A DNA stretch of 64,000 bases from Sipunculus nudus (Eukaryota > Annelida > Sipuncula > Golfingiida > Sipunculidae): contig CM049308.1 in NCBI GenBank assembly GCA_026874595.1, positions 11,807,501 through 11,871,500 on the forward strand, given 5' to 3'. The stretch's first letter is position 1, and every line of letters starts with the position of its first letter. This document shows positions 1-13,082 of this stretch, piece after piece. The notes under the pieces are model-generated. The model had not been told where the DNA came from. It was given only the letters and a program-made list of their open reading frames with translations, and searched no databases. A program made the translations under genes and the position numbers.

Positions 1-551
1 TGAGGCATGAACTCTGGTCACCCATGACCTGACCTGTGTCCTGACCTCTGGTGTATCAGAGTAATTTATTGCTAATAAATCCAATAAAAAAAAATCTTAT
101 TTCATGAATAATACTTATGAGTTAATGATAATATACGGCTACAATAAGTCCTTTATAAGTTTTTGGCTATATCTTTTAAGGTTTTAACAAATTTGCCTAT
201 GGAAGTTATGGAAACAATATTTACTATAATTTATTTGGGACAATAATCAGAGGACAACTTTTCTCATATCAATAAGGTCAAGGGCAGGGTCATGTGACAA
301 TAGATAAACATGACCGCATGGCAGGCTAAAAAAACCAACAGGAGTTGAAAACTTAACAATTTCCTTATATGGGCACTTCTACATAATTTATTTTTACTCC
401 AGAACATTTTATTAGCCATTATTGGTAAGAAATTTGCTAAATTGCCTCCATTTTCTCTGTTTATTTTGCAAATATCCCAATATACCCCTGCTACGCTTTT
501 CCATAAGAGGATCCCCATTAATGAAATCTCATTTCAGTTATGAACCCATAA
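1..551. repeat. Dispersed repeat, copy 1 (empty-site copy)
   Basis: The first ~550 bases recur at 25739-25836 plus 28991-29455 with about 90% visible identity. The shared sequence starts with a TGAGGCATGAAC segment and ends at CCCATAACAA. In this copy a run of nine A (86-94) sits where the other copy carries a 3.15-kb insertion (element C). The left edge is cut by the window, so the full length is unknown. It lies in the presumed first intron of RSPH9. No coding potential seen. Confidence 0.85.
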
Positions 552-1872
552 CAATCTCATTCCCTACTTTAACTCCTACTTTTCCCTGTAGATATCCCTA
601 CACTCAACTCTTCTAACATAAACAACTACTAAGCACCAGAAGTCGCCTGAACCGGGAATCGAACCTACAATCTCTAGACCAGGAGCCCTACACGCTACTA
701 AGTGAGCCGTGAAGACAAGATACTTGCCAGAGCAAGTTTTGTTCATTTATATCTGCTTGCCGGAGCAAGTTTTGTTCATTTATATCTGCGATTGAAGAGG
801 CATCTATCGCGAAAATGAGAAACCATTTACTATTTTAACAGGAAATTTAAGCTTTAGGTTGGGGCTCCGCCCCCACACCCCCGTTCAGACAGGGAACCCA
901 GGTTCCTCGGACCCCTCCTCCTCTAATATAATAAACTCCAGCTATGAGCAAAATTAAATACGGGAATTCTGAGGAAAATGATATGTATCGGCCTTTTCCA
1001 GGAAACAATTCATTATGCGACACCCATGTACCGGCGGTAGGCTGAAGCCCGGTTTCTATAGTTCTGCCGTTAATCCAATCGAAGTTCGCGAAAATAGTAC
1101 AATAATTGGCTATATGAATATTTAAATTGTAATAATCATCACTACCAGTACAACTCTATAATTTTATAGTCTTATCACCACAGACATAATGTTAATATTT
1201 TTATAATATTATTCCAGAACCCTAGACCTGTTTTAGAATATGAATTAATGAGTATTGGCAGTGCTTGATTAAACATCAAATGGGGTTGTAATTAAATAAT
1301 GTGTGCCTTTATCTGGTTCTTTTTTTTTCTTTTCAGGAGTTTTTTTAATTGAAAATAATGTTACTTGTGATATACTTGTACACTGTTTGATTGCAACCTG
1401 TGGTCTGGTATATTAGTGTGTGATACACTATAAACTTAACAGCAGAAGATGAAATGCAGGATTTTAGATTATCTCGATATTTATTTGCAATCTTGAATTG
1501 TGTTGTCATTTGGTGTTTGCATGTGAAGGTGTGGAATATGTAATTCTGGCATATTGCATCACAGCACTTCATTGATTATTATATATCAACTAAGTCAGTT
1601 CTGTAACTCAGTAAATTAAGTTTACATCTCGTTAGAACTCCCTTATCCTAACCTTTCACCAACCTACATAAATATGAATGGATGTTTATTACATTTGTTT
1701 ATTCATGTATTATAAATACTGTTATTTGCTAATAATAAGCCCACAAGTATAAAAATATTTCAGAATATGGGTTGTGTCCCAAGTTAAGAATAAGTTTAAG
1801 GATTGTTCTTTTACTGTAAACTCTCCTTGACATATTTTCTTTCTAACTAAAAATCTTGATTTGCTTTTCTAG
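552..1872. other. RSPH9 intron sequence upstream of the first visible exon
   Basis: No exon was found here. It holds the tRNA-like SINE head at 634-715 and two near-identical ~36-bp copies of a GAGCAAGTTTTGTTCATTTA-containing segment (about 722-790). A GC-rich stretch with GGGGCTCCGCCCCC (about 859-930) follows, then AT-rich unique sequence. The N-terminal RSPH9 exon (about 75 residues in relatives) is not recognisable in any frame, so it should lie left of the window. Confidence 0.5.
634..715 (-). mobile_element. tRNA-derived SINE head or tRNA relic
   Basis: Read on the minus strand it contains a good RNA polymerase III B box (GGTTCGATTCC) and, upstream, an A-box-like GGCTCACTTAGTAGCGTG at roughly tRNA spacing. 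The anticodon arm does not fold cleanly, so a functional tRNA is unlikely and a tRNA-derived SINE head is the better reading. Confidence 0.5.
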
Positions 1873-4800
1873 CAAAGACTGTGTCAACTGGGGCCTCCTA
1901 CCACCAGCAACAGAAGACATGAAAAAGCAAGCTCGATTAGCCAAAGGTCGTTTCACTGGAGATCCATCATTTGAATTTGAACACATTGAGGTAAAGAAAA
2001 CTGGGAGTGGAGATGAACAAACAGAAGAGGAGGAAGCGGTAAGAACAGCAGACAATATATAACTTGAGTTTATTACTACAGCAATGGGACAGGTATAACA
2101 GAGTTTGCGAAAACTTGCAGTTGGCAGCAGGACAGTAGGTCCTGTTGCAGAGGGCTTATAGCCGGTCCTGCTAGATTTCTGCAGGACCTGCCACGAAGTA
2201 TATTTTTGGATATTTTAATGCCCAATTATATTTTTCTATGATTAAAAATTATCATTAATAACTTGTGTCAAGAGAATTATTCATATAATACTGAGAAGTA
2301 TAAATACAAATTAACATCTCTAATATATTCAAAGGGGAAATGTTGTATGGAAATTAAAAAAAAATGAAATTTTATATGGTGAAAATGCCTCGGTATTTAA
2401 TTTATAATGGACAGTCAGTGAGTGTCAATACAAAAAATAAGGCTTGTATCAGTTAAATCTTTTATTGCATTTCCGATCGGTTTAAACTTAAAATGTTGTT
2501 TTGTAACCATGACGTTTTGTACAATCAAATTCGCCCCCCGATGTCCTGATCGCAACGCACGCAGCACACGTAGACTGGTACCCTGCTCTATTATGGCACC
2601 GCTGCTCTAGGCCAATCATAGGGTTGGCTGAGGGCCATAATAGAGCAGGGTACCAGTCTAGCAGCACATGTTGATTTAGGAACGACCTCTGGCGGGACAG
2701 TGGGGCACTATATTCTAAGACACCGCGCACGTCGTGTGAAATTTCTTATGCAGATAGTTCCCATCTGAGGGTCCGTACATAAATTTTTTGACACACAAGT
2801 ATACAAAACTGGCGAGTTATGGTTGATTATCTCATTTCAATTTAAAAATAATTTAGGCTCCTGGCCCCGTTGACAAGAAGTCGCGAAAACGTCTTGGGCG
2901 AAACGGCACGTTTGACGCTGCGAATTGGCATCTTGCGAAATGTCTGAGAACCAAATTATCCAATAATAGCGTCTGTTGTTTAGACTGACGGACTGAATGG
3001 CTAATAAGTAACTCTTATGGCAATTTTGATTGGCTGCGATTTTATCTTTTTAAAGAAATTAAATGCACAGGTGAATCACGGCCATCTGTATTCTGCCTTC
3101 GCTTTGCCATCAAATTTATGACAACAAATGCACATGGAGCAGTTAACGCAGTGACAGTAAAGCAAATTAAGGAAAGTTAGTCTCCAATTCGAATAATATG
3201 TAATGCTGGGAAACAGACGGACACCAGGTCCGGCTGGATTAGAGATTTTATCGGACCCGCACGTTTTCAGCCGGTCAGGTCCGCAGGACCGACGGATTTC
3301 GCATACTCTGGTATAATGATAATCTATATAATTTATAATAAAACTGAAAACATTTTTTTTTACCCTTCTTTCAATCAGGGTTGGCAGGTTTCTACCATGT
3401 ATGGTAATTACTTGGGTAATTTCAATACAGTAAAAATACTTTCTACCATGGGTAGAAATTGTAGATAGGGTTGAAATGGGAATTTAAAACATGTAAAATC
3501 ATTTGTTTAATGGCATAAAAGATAAATAAAAATATCACTGATATAAAGGTAACAAGTTAGTACCTTTATAAAGTTAAGTTAACCATCATCAGGGTTTGTC
3601 AAGCCTAGCTTGGCTTAGTTTTAATAAATATGAACAGATAATTATTATATGTATATTGTACGAAATTTTCTGTGCCATAAACTATAATTTGCTAACTGCT
3701 TATTATTTGTACACATTAGATATTTAAATTTGATCATCCTTTAAACAGGCTAGGCTTATATTTCAATACTTAATGTTGAAAATTTTGCTCTTATTTAAGC
3801 TTTATCATGTTTTATTTTTGGGTTCATTTGAGGTTTTAATTAATAAAAAATATTCATTTTCAATCCCTGACAAAGAAAATGCACATTTTTTTCCAGATAA
3901 TGATTAAAGAGGAAGACAGATTGGCTGCTATTATTTCTGATATTGACCAGGATGTTAATATTGTACCAAGGGCTGCCTTTGTTCGTACACCAACAGGAGA
4001 AGTGTTCCAAAACAGAAGCTTTGAGGGTATGTTATGTACTGTGTTGAATAATGTATCAAAACTAACATTAAAAAGAAAGAAAAGCAGGGCACTGGTTATA
4101 TCAGACTTAATAAATGGTGATTAGTTATTGTTATGCCTTTTAGGAACAGGTTTTAGTCACAAGTTTTTTTTTAGAATTTTTTCATTTTCTTCCCAAATTA
4201 ATTTGAAATCTTTGACAGATTCTTACACTATTTACACTTATATTACTGGTAATGGCTCACTATGTTTTCATTGTATCTTCACCCATTTTCTTAAGTTACT
4301 GAAAGGATAGTTTACATTATTGCATGTAAATCATAAGAACTTAAAATAAATATGCAAAATTTAACTCTGATAATCTTGCTACAGGAGGCAGTTCTAAGTG
4401 TGAATCTCTTGTGGTCCTTTTGTTCTATTGTGTTACTCCATTTTATGGGCACTGGAGGACTCTAAATAGTTGGGATATTATGAAAAATTATCTTAACTGT
4501 CCTTTTCAGGTCTGTCTGTAGCAGAAGCAGCCAAACTGTGCAGCTACATGCACTTCAGGGAACCAGTGAAACTTCAGGAGAAATCCCTCCTTCAAAAGGC
4601 AAACCTGGACCGTTCCCTAGACTTCCTGGATACAATTGATGAAGACATCCCAAAAGGTGAGTCGTGATGGTGCATGGCAAAAAGATGTCTATAATCCCAT
4701 GCAACTAAATATATGTAAGATTTCCTACGATATGCATGATTTGAATGCCATTATGCAAGATTCCCAATGAATGTTAAGTATCTATGTCATTATATGTTTT

Positions 4801-4987
4801 CCCTTTGAATATTAAATGACTACATGTGAATAGGCAAACCTCCACAGTAAATAAACATCAGCCACCCCCTCCCCAGATATATGAATAGTAAAGATTTTCA
4901 TTTTAGTATTAAATGATTCATATTAAAGAATCACCATGATATTAGTGTTGTGTTTACCAGATTAGTAATCTGTTCATCATTAAGACA

Positions 4988-5059
<72 letters not shown>

Positions 5060-5953
5060 TTTTTGGTGAAAGTTACTTTCATTGTACAAATGGAAAAGTT
5101 GTTATTGGTGTGAAACATCTGCTTTACCAAGAGGACCAGTTTCAATTAGTGTAAATAGTGAACTGTCCAGCAGCAGATGTTTATAGCAAATATAAAGTAC
5201 CAGGTTAAGTACATCCACAAGTTATTTCTGTCTTTATGTTTAATAATTTTCAAGAGTCCCCACACAACGCCCCTAAAGTTGATTACATGCAGTTTTGAAT
5301 TTTGATGTAGTGCTTGTTCTGTGGCTTAGTGTATTACATTTCATTGCAAGTACATTTACAATTTTTCTCTGAATTAATAATCCTAAATCCATAGTACTTG
5401 AAACATGACAGATAGCTTTAAAGCAAAAATTATTTGTGAAAAACCAACAGGTTAATTTCAGCTACGTTTTTTTCCAACACTCGATGCGGTTGGGCAATTT
5501 TTTTACATTTCTATTATATATTCATATGATCAGGTGACAACATGGTTTTTACAGAATTGTTTTGCTTACAGTTAAAAGCACATCCTAGCTAAACAAAATT
5601 TTATTTATCTAGAAAGAAATATCTGAGCAGCTGGAGCTCAAAATTTATGAATTTCAACTGAAAATCAAAATAACAAATTTTGATGGTGTGGGTTAAAATT
5701 GATACGCATGGTACTTGCAACCTTTGTGACTAATGATTATTTAAACCTCCACTTGAGACAGTGTATGACTGTGTTTGTTATAATTTTTTCAGGCTCCTGG
5801 AGCTTACAATTTGAACGTGGCAGTGGGCTGGTGACCCTGAGGAGTCTGTTGTGGATTGGATACACATTCTACCATGTTCCCGGAAAGCGGGCCTTTGGCT
5901 CGGTTTATGTTGGAACAGGAGAAAAGAACCTTGATCTGCCCTTTATGTTGTAA
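1873..5953 (+). CDS. RSPH9: Radial spoke head protein 9 homolog (3' exons; 5' partial)
   Basis: RSPH9 is a structural subunit of the radial spoke head in the 9+2 axoneme of motile cilia and flagella, and works with the RSPH1/RSPH4A-type head proteins. Four coding exons are joined at 1873-2038, 3897-4026, 4510-4656 and 5793-5953 (TAA 5951-5953). Every junction is GT/AG and phases match. They give 201 residues against about 276 in human, so about 75 N-terminal residues are upstream of the window. Diagnostic family segments are visible in order: WGLLPPATEDM, KGRFTGDPSFEFEH, IKEEDRL, the REPVKL and SLDFLDTIDEDIPKGSW stretch, LRSLLW, FYHVPG and the C-terminal YVGTGEKNLDLPFML. Exon 1873 begins mid-codon after a TTTTCTAG acceptor; the last exon follows TTTTTTCAG. 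Intron 1 (of those visible) carries transposons, and intron 3 carries a TA microsatellite. The frame is intact, so the gene is probably functional. Confidence 0.95.
2099..3310. mobile_element. hAT-like non-autonomous element in RSPH9 intron
   Basis: The ends are inverted: CAGAGTTTGCGAAA at the left and the reverse complement of CAGAGTATGCGAAA at the right. A 6-bp direct repeat GTATAA flanks them (2093-2098 and 3311-3316). Subterminal 'ggtcctg' segments also repeat in both arms. No transposase frame is present. A Mutator-type MITE (2571-2660) is nested inside. The superfamily is uncertain because hAT elements normally make 8-bp duplications. Confidence 0.6.
2571..2660. mobile_element. 90-bp Mutator-type MITE (short copy)
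   Basis: The terminal inverted repeats are near-perfect over about 27 bp (TAGACTGGTACCCTGCTCTA at the left and its complement at the right). They are flanked by GCAGCACACG and GCAGCACATG, a 10-bp target duplication with one mismatch. The interior matches the 5' end of the 529-bp element at 48405-48933, so this is an internally deleted sibling. A 9-10-bp duplication points to the Mutator superfamily. Confidence 0.8.
3311..3896. other. RSPH9 intron remainder
   Basis: AT-rich intron sequence ending in a polypyrimidine tract and CAG acceptor before exon 3897. Nothing else recognised. Confidence 0.5.
4657..5792. other. RSPH9 last intron with (TA)n microsatellite
   Basis: Starts with GTGAGT and ends with TTTTTTCAG. 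It contains an uninterrupted TA repeat at about 4990-5050 followed by a T run. No other feature seen. Confidence 0.7.
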
Positions 5954-6380
5954 CTTGTACTCCAAGTATGGTATGGACACTTGCGTAACACTATGCTGGT
6001 TACCCAGGTCTTTTGGGCCAGTATTGTTGAAGTCTGAGCAGATCAATTACTGCAGTCTAGAGGGGTCATACACAAAACTCTTTATCATGTTATCTTCTAA
6101 CAGTGCATCACAGGTTATATTCAGACAAATGCATGGTCATCAAAGTATTGTCAAAGCCTATCATGTTACATTTAACAAAACTTTGTTAGTAAATGAGAGA
6201 ATATAAAGTAAAGAATACTTTTCTGAGTGGTCTGACCTGTGCAATGGGCCCCATCTTGTTGAATCCATGTTTCATGGTTGATTTGCTGTTCCATGAACTA
6301 TTTGAAGGAATCCCTCTTACATTATACACATATATACAACTTGTATCATTTGTTAATAAAGTATTTGTGCCAATTTTCTT
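5954..6380 (+). other. RSPH9 3' UTR with candidate poly(A) signal
   Basis: Sequence after the RSPH9 stop codon contains AATAAA at 6355-6360, about 400 bp downstream, in a TTAATAAAG context. This is a plausible cleavage signal for the RSPH9 transcript. The exact cleavage site cannot be read from sequence. Confidence 0.45.
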
Positions 6381-7129
6381 TAGACTTTTCCTTCATTTCT
6401 CATAACCAGATGACACAATAGGAAAGTGACTGGGCTTCACAAAATGTATACTGTTTTATACTGTATAATTATTCAGTTAATTATTTTGTAAAGTTTGCTT
6501 TAGATTTTGGCTGTATCTGCACTGTCTATAAAATTGTATAACTAAATGCCACAAACTGACTTTTCATCTAGTTTAAGCAAAGATTTCTTCTGCATCAAAC
6601 CTCCCAGTGTTAGGTAATGAGATGCCCTGTATAATTTTTTTTTTCATTGCGTTGTTAATTTACGAGTTGAAAAACCAACTTGTGGACAGATTTTTTATGA
6701 AGCTTTTAGGGATAACTGCACCTATTAATGGAAAGAACCAGTTCTGATTCTTGTCAGGTTTGTTCTCATTCTCCATCGTCTCTTTAAATCAGACTGTAAT
6801 TGTTGCTCATAAATCAGAGAGATTCTTCCATAAAGAGTACATCTTTATTTTATCAGCTTACTGAAAGCAGTCTTATAAGTTAATAGCCCGACCCCCTCCC
6901 CTGGATCAATACTTTGTTCATACCTTACACCCACCACAGGTAAAAAGATTTTGTTTGCACCATTGGCCCACTGGAAAACTTGTCAGTCTCCAGACAGCAC
7001 AATCCACCTCTGTGATCAATATTTTCTCATACAGAATATGAGCGAAGGGTTGTGGAGGGTTGTATACAGACTTCATTTCTTAGTGCAGCACAAACCAACA
7101 AGAATACCGCAAATGGTGCATGATATACC
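6381..7129. other. Intergenic sequence
   Basis: No exon, transposon end or tandem repeat recognised between the RSPH9 3' UTR and the degenerate array that starts near 7130. Confidence 0.4.
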
Positions 7130-7615
7130 CATTGCATGTCTTGTGACCTCTGACCTATTTATATGTGTGAATTTTACTGAGAATGTTATAAAAGGCCAGA
7201 AACTATTGGTTATTATTCATAATGAGCTAAACGAAAGTCAATCATATTTTAAGTTAGTCATTATAGCGTCACCTAAGTCTGGTGACCTCTGACCCAATTA
7301 AATATGCATAAATTTTGTTGGAAATCAAACTTAAGCAAGATATTATATTGGTTAAGATTTCTGATGAGTTTCATCAATATCCATCATATTCCTGGTAAGT
7401 TATTGTGGATACACCACAAAGTAGCCCAATGGCCTCTGACCTTATTAAAAAATGCATGAATTTTTGCCAACAGTTGAACTTGGGTGAGAAAATCTACTAC
7501 TAATTACTTATGGTGAGATTCAAGAAAATCCGGCAAAGTTCCAGTAAGTTATTGTGTCAACACTGATAGGCAGACAGACTGTGGGTATAACATAATATGT
7601 CCTGTCATGGACAGT
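7130..7615. repeat. Degenerate ~140-bp tandem array, pearl-like remnant
   Basis: Units beginning 'gacctctgacc' recur near 7144, 7280 and 7431, each followed by a 'tgcat(a/g)aatttt' segment. A 'gcagacagactg' tail follows near 7570. The layout (satellite units, then a short GACA-type tract) is that of the larger elements in this window, but the ends are too decayed to define. Confidence 0.5.
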
Positions 7616-7619
7616 CAAA

Positions 7620-10600
7620 CAAGTGACCCATGGGTCATGACGCTCAGCTGACTGGGAAGAGATTCACAAAAGGAAATTTTATCATCAGAATGGTAGTATA
7701 TACTCGTTCAACTGAAGCATCAAACAGATTAACCAACAGACCAAGATTAAGTCTGTATTTATATATCTATAAATAGAGAAAAAATGTGTAAACTTTAAAA
7801 ACTAGAACATGGGTAGCCCACAAGTGACTGTGTATCCGCCAAAATCAGAGTGGAACGGGTGAAGTGAGGCATGGATTGAGTGGCAAGGGGAAAAAAAGTG
7901 AGGTATGTTGCATATTAGCATGAATGTCTGCAGCCTGAATGTGTATGTAGGTTGTGCCACCTACTACAAATCCAGAAAGCTGTTCAAGTTGTATACATAT
8001 GCGAAATTTTAGGCAGAAAAGTCAAACCACTACATGTGTATGAGTGATTATAGCCCACGGCAGACAAACAGACAGACGCTGTGCAAAAATTATTGCAGTT
8101 GGCCCCTACAGTTTTGTGTATGATAAAGACCTGTGTGAGATCTAAACACAAACACAATTTTGGCCAAATTAGTCAAACGGTTCCTGAGATATGAGCTTGG
8201 ATTTGTGCAGCGTTAACTAGAATTTAGGTGGCGCCACCTGTCATAAAATCAAGAAAGCTGTCCAGGATGCATAAACCTGCAAAATTTTAGGCAGTCATGT
8301 CAAACCACTACAGAAAAATGAGTGATTTTAGGCCTCAGCAGACAAACAGACAGAAGCTGTGCAAAATTTGAAAAATGGTTGCAGGTAGCCCCTCCAGTTT
8401 TGTGTATGATAAAGACCTATGTGAGATCTATACACATGCAAAATTTTGGCCCAATCGTTCAAACGGTTCCCGAGATATGAGCTTGGATGTCTGCAGCGTA
8501 AACTAGAATGTAGGTGGCGCCACCTGTCATAAAATCAAGAAAGCTATCCAGGATGTATAAAGCTGCAAAATTTTAGGCAGATACGTCAAACCACTGCTGA
8601 GATATGAGTGACATTACCCCATGGCAGACAAACAGACAGACGCTGTGCAAAAATGGTTGCAGGTGGCAACTCTAGTTTTGTATGATAAAGACCTATGTGA
8701 GATCTAAACACATACACAATTTTGGCCCAATCAGTCAAACTGTTCCTGAGATATGAGCTTGGATGTGTGCAGCGTTAACTATAATTTAGGTGGCGCCACT
8801 TGTCATAAAATCAAGAAAGCTGTCCAGGTTGTATAAACCTGCAAAACTTTAGGCAGTTATGTCAAACCACTACAGAGAAATGAGTGATTTTAGGCCTCAA
8901 CAGGCAAACAGACAGCTCTGTGCAAAAAAAATTGCAAGTAGCGCCACCATTTGTTGTGTATGTTATAAAGCTATCCAAGGGCTACATTTGTATAAATTTT
9001 ATTTCCTGATCAGTCAAACAGTTCCTGAGATATGAGCTTGGATGTGTGCAGCGTTAACTAGAATGTAGGTGGCGCCACCTGTCATAAAATCAAGAAAGCT
9101 GTCCAGGATGTATAAACCTGCAAAATTTTAGGCAGTTATGTCAAACCACTACAGAGAAATGAGTGATTTTAGGCCTCAGCACACAAACAGACAGACGCTG
9201 TGCAAAATGTGCAAAAATGGTTGCAGGTAAAGACCTATGTGAGATCTATACACATGCAAAATTTTGGCCCAATTAGTCAAACTGTTCCCGAGATATGAGC
9301 TTGGATGCCTGCAGCGTAAACTATAGTGTAGGTGTTGCCACCTGTCATAAAATCAAGAAAGCTATCCAGGATGTATACGCATGCCTAATTTCAGGTGAAT
9401 TAGTCAATTCACTGCAGAAATATGAGTGATTTTAACCCAAGGCAGATGAACACTGTGCAAACATGGTTACAGGTGGCGCCACCATTTTTTGTGTATGTAA
9501 TGAAGCTATCCAAGGGCTACATTTGTATAAATTTTATTTCCTGATCGGTCAAACGGTTCCCAAGATATGAGCTTGGATGTCTGCAGCATGAACGTGAATA
9601 TAGGTGGTGCCACCTGTCATAAAATCAAGAAAGTTATCCAGGATGTATAAGCATGCCGAATTTCAGGTGAATTAGTCAATTCACTGCAGAGATATGAGTG
9701 ATTTTAACACAAGGCAGATGAACAGATGGACACTGTGCAAACATGGTTACAGGTGGCACCACCATTTTTATGTATGTTATGGACCTATCCAAGGGCTACA
9801 TTTGTATAAATTTTATTTCCTGATCGGTCAAACGGTTCCTGAGATATGAACTTGGATGTCATCAATGTGAACGTGAATATTTGTTGGCGCCACCTGTCAT
9901 AAATTCAAGAAAGCTATCCAGAATGTACAAGCATGCCGAATTTCAGGTGAATTAGTCAATTCACTGCAGAGATATGAGTGATTTTAACCCAAGGTGGTGA
10001 ACAGATGGACACTGTGCAAACACAGTTACAGGTGGCGCCACCATTTTTGTGTATGTTATAAAGCTATCCAAGGGCTACATTTGTATAAATTTTATTTCCT
10101 GATCGGTCAAACGGTTCCTGAGATATGAGGGTTTATGTGATGAAACAGACGCACAAATGGACACTGGGCAGACAGGAAAGGTCAGAGGTCAACGCAAATT
10201 GGTTAGGCACCAGTTCACATGTGACCCGATAATTGGTGCAAGTTTCAGAAAAATCGTGTTGTAGTTATTGAGATACTGCAGTTTTTGTATCAAATTTTCC
10301 ATTATTCTGGGGGGGTATTTTGGAGTCATACAGCTTAAAGAATATGGGTAACAGAGACCTTATTTCAGGCTTCCATGGAGACTTTTCATGGGTCTCCCTG
10401 TGTGTCAAGAATGAAGATTCTAGGTCCAGTCTTTATGATTTGTGCCCTGTTAACAGATGTTCATATCTTAAAAGGTTTCAAAAATAGAGAAAAAATTTGT
10501 AAAAAAACCCGAACAAATACAGGTGGCACCACCAGTCTGCATAAACTGATGAAACACTCCATGATCAATACTTGAATGCCAAAAATCATGACCATCAATG

Positions 10601-11543
10601 ATGTAGTTAATGAGATATTGAAGTTTTTGTATGAAACTTTTGACTATTCTTGGGGGTACTTTGGGGCCCCATAGCTCGAAGGATATGGGTAACAGAGACC
10701 TAATTTCTGGTTTACATGGAGACTTTTCATAGGTCTCTCAGTGTGTTGAGAATGAAGATTCTAGGTTCAGTAGTTGAGATTTGTGCCACGCTAACAGATG
10801 ACAGCATCCTTAAAGGTCTGAAAAATAGAGGAAAAAATCATTTAAAAAATCGAACAATATAGGTGGCGCCACCAGTCTGCAGGAATTGATGGAACATCTC
10901 ATGATCAATATGTATGCCAAAAATCATGACCATCAGTGATGTAGTTATTGAGATATTGAAGTTTTTGTATGAAATTTTTGACTATTCTGGGGGGTACTTT
11001 GGGGACCCATAGCTTGAAGGATATGGGTAACAGAGACCTAATTTCTGGTTTCCAAGGAGATTTTTCATGGACCTCTCAGTGTGTCAAGAATTAAGATTCT
11101 AGGTCCAGTCTTTACGATTTGTGCCTTGTTAACAGATGTTCACATTTTTAAAGGTCTCAAAAATAGAGAAAAAAATTCGTAAAAATAAAAAAATACAGGT
11201 GGAGCCACCAGTCTGCAGGAAGTGATGGAACATCTCATGATCAATATGTATGCAAAAAATCATGACCATCAGTCAAGTAGTTAATGAGATATTGAAGTTT
11301 TTGTATGAAATTTTTTACTTTTCTGGGGGGTATTTTGGGGCCCCATAGCTCAAAGGATATGGGTAACAGAGACCTAATTTCTGGTTTCCGAGGAGATTTT
11401 TCATGGACCTCTCAGAATCCCAAGATACATGGTTCTAAGTCCAGTGGTTACAATTTGTGCCCTGTTAACGGACAGACGGCCGGACAGACGACGGACAAAG
11501 AGTGATCGCTATAGCTCAGATGACTTCCAGTCAGCTGAGCTAA
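7620..11543 (+). mobile_element. Pearl-like element A with two internal satellite arrays
   Basis: The start is CAAGTGACCCATGGGTCA, containing the 14-bp perfect palindrome TGACCCATGGGTCA. Next comes an array of about eight ~278-bp units (near 7860-10140), marked by 'gagatatgagcttggatg' and the palindrome GGTGGCGCCACC. A second array has about four ~339-bp units (near 10300-11400), marked by 'ggatatgggtaacagagacc'. A GACAGACGG microsatellite and a terminal hairpin (11512-11542, 14-bp stems TAGCTCAGATGACT / AGTCAGCTGAGCTA with one mismatch and a 3-nt loop) close the element, which ends CTAA. No protein is encoded. The layout matches bivalve pearl-like elements, probably mobilised in trans. Confidence 0.8.
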
Positions 11544-13082
11544 TAAAAAGTCAACTTGAATCTACATCCTCTTTACTAGGGCTGTATCAATATATCGATA
11601 TATCGATACACGACGACGATACGATAATCGAAATGCGTTGCATGCTGTATTGGTCGAATCCATTGATTGCTATTGCTTAGGGATATAACTCTAACTTATA
11701 TAATCATGACAATTTATAAATCTAAATGCACTGTATATTTGTTGCTTTGGCTTTTAAGACTTGTTAATAAAAGTATATGCATGCACGTCAGTACTTTCAT
11801 GACAAGCAGGCACATGTGAGCGATAAAAGGAGAATGATACTGACAATTCAATATAATACAAATATTTTATTTATGTCGGTTTTTACAAACAAAGATAACA
11901 TTAACCATAGGCTATTATGACCGACCACACTTTTATCATACATTAATTAAAATTAAATAATTTAAGATATTAAAAATAATAATAACAATACATTAACTTA
12001 CATAAAAATAAGTATCACAAGTCTAATCAATTTTAAGGATTAAAGTTAAGCATGAAGTTGTATAATGCGATTAACATTTGATTTATAGTCCTTATAAATT
12101 ACAGTGACCGATTTATATTGTGTTACATATGTCTGTTTTATTGTGAGCTGTTGACATGTCTCTTTTATTGTGTGCTGTTGACATTCTGGTTCGTGCTTGG
12201 CTCAAGCCCTGGCGTTACTATGCTACACAGTTTTTAGTTTTTAGTTCTAGCTGGCCAGGTGCGGCCCACGTGTAGACACAGCGGTTATGCTTCTCTTGGG
12301 CTTTCTCGCCTGGCCGAGCCCATGTGTGAACCCTGATATGTACAAACTCAGTGATGTTGTTCTAGATGTTTTCTGTAACTTGTGTACTATTGGTTTCTTT
12401 GGATTGTTCGAGAAATGGAAATTTCTCGGCTTGAGGTGAAAAGTTAAATAAAGGGGCTGTTTTTAGAGCCGAGAGAGAGGAGAGAAATATTCCAGCGGAC
12501 ACAGAAGCGTGTACATCAGTTGTGGACCTTTTCCGATAAGTACGGCAGTTATAGATTTTCTTCTTAATTTGTGACGGAACTTATATAGTCTCCAGTTTGC
12601 TTATGGGATTATATCAAGAACTTCACTTTGGGATTACAACGGATTGATTTTGTAAATGAACTGGACTGTTATTCTCTGAGAAGATTTATGTGAACTGTTC
12701 ATCTGGGTTGTACGTTATGAAGGACTCGTTGTTGCTGTGACAGTGGTGATTTACTGTTGTACTGTTGTTATACTGTGTAATTGAATTGATTTAGTGAATT
12801 GTAATGTTAGAATGAATTATTCTATGAATTGTTAATAGTTTTAAGAATAAATTATAATTATTTGTTAACAAAAAATTCATTCCCCTAGACATTTCAAGCT
12901 GCCTAGTGTTAGAGAATCTGATTTTTTTATCTCCTTTACAAAATTTATGTTCGTCACTACTACGTGATCTGTTCATATTAGATTCAGTACCAACTGAAAA
13001 AAAATCACAATAAGGCATGAAGTGACAGAACAAAATGGAAATGGCATACGGCCCAAAGGATGTCAACTTTTTCAAAGTGATA

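Noticed and set aside
634-715. Functional tRNA gene
   Set aside because: The B box is good but the anticodon arm does not pair properly; a SINE head or relic fits better.
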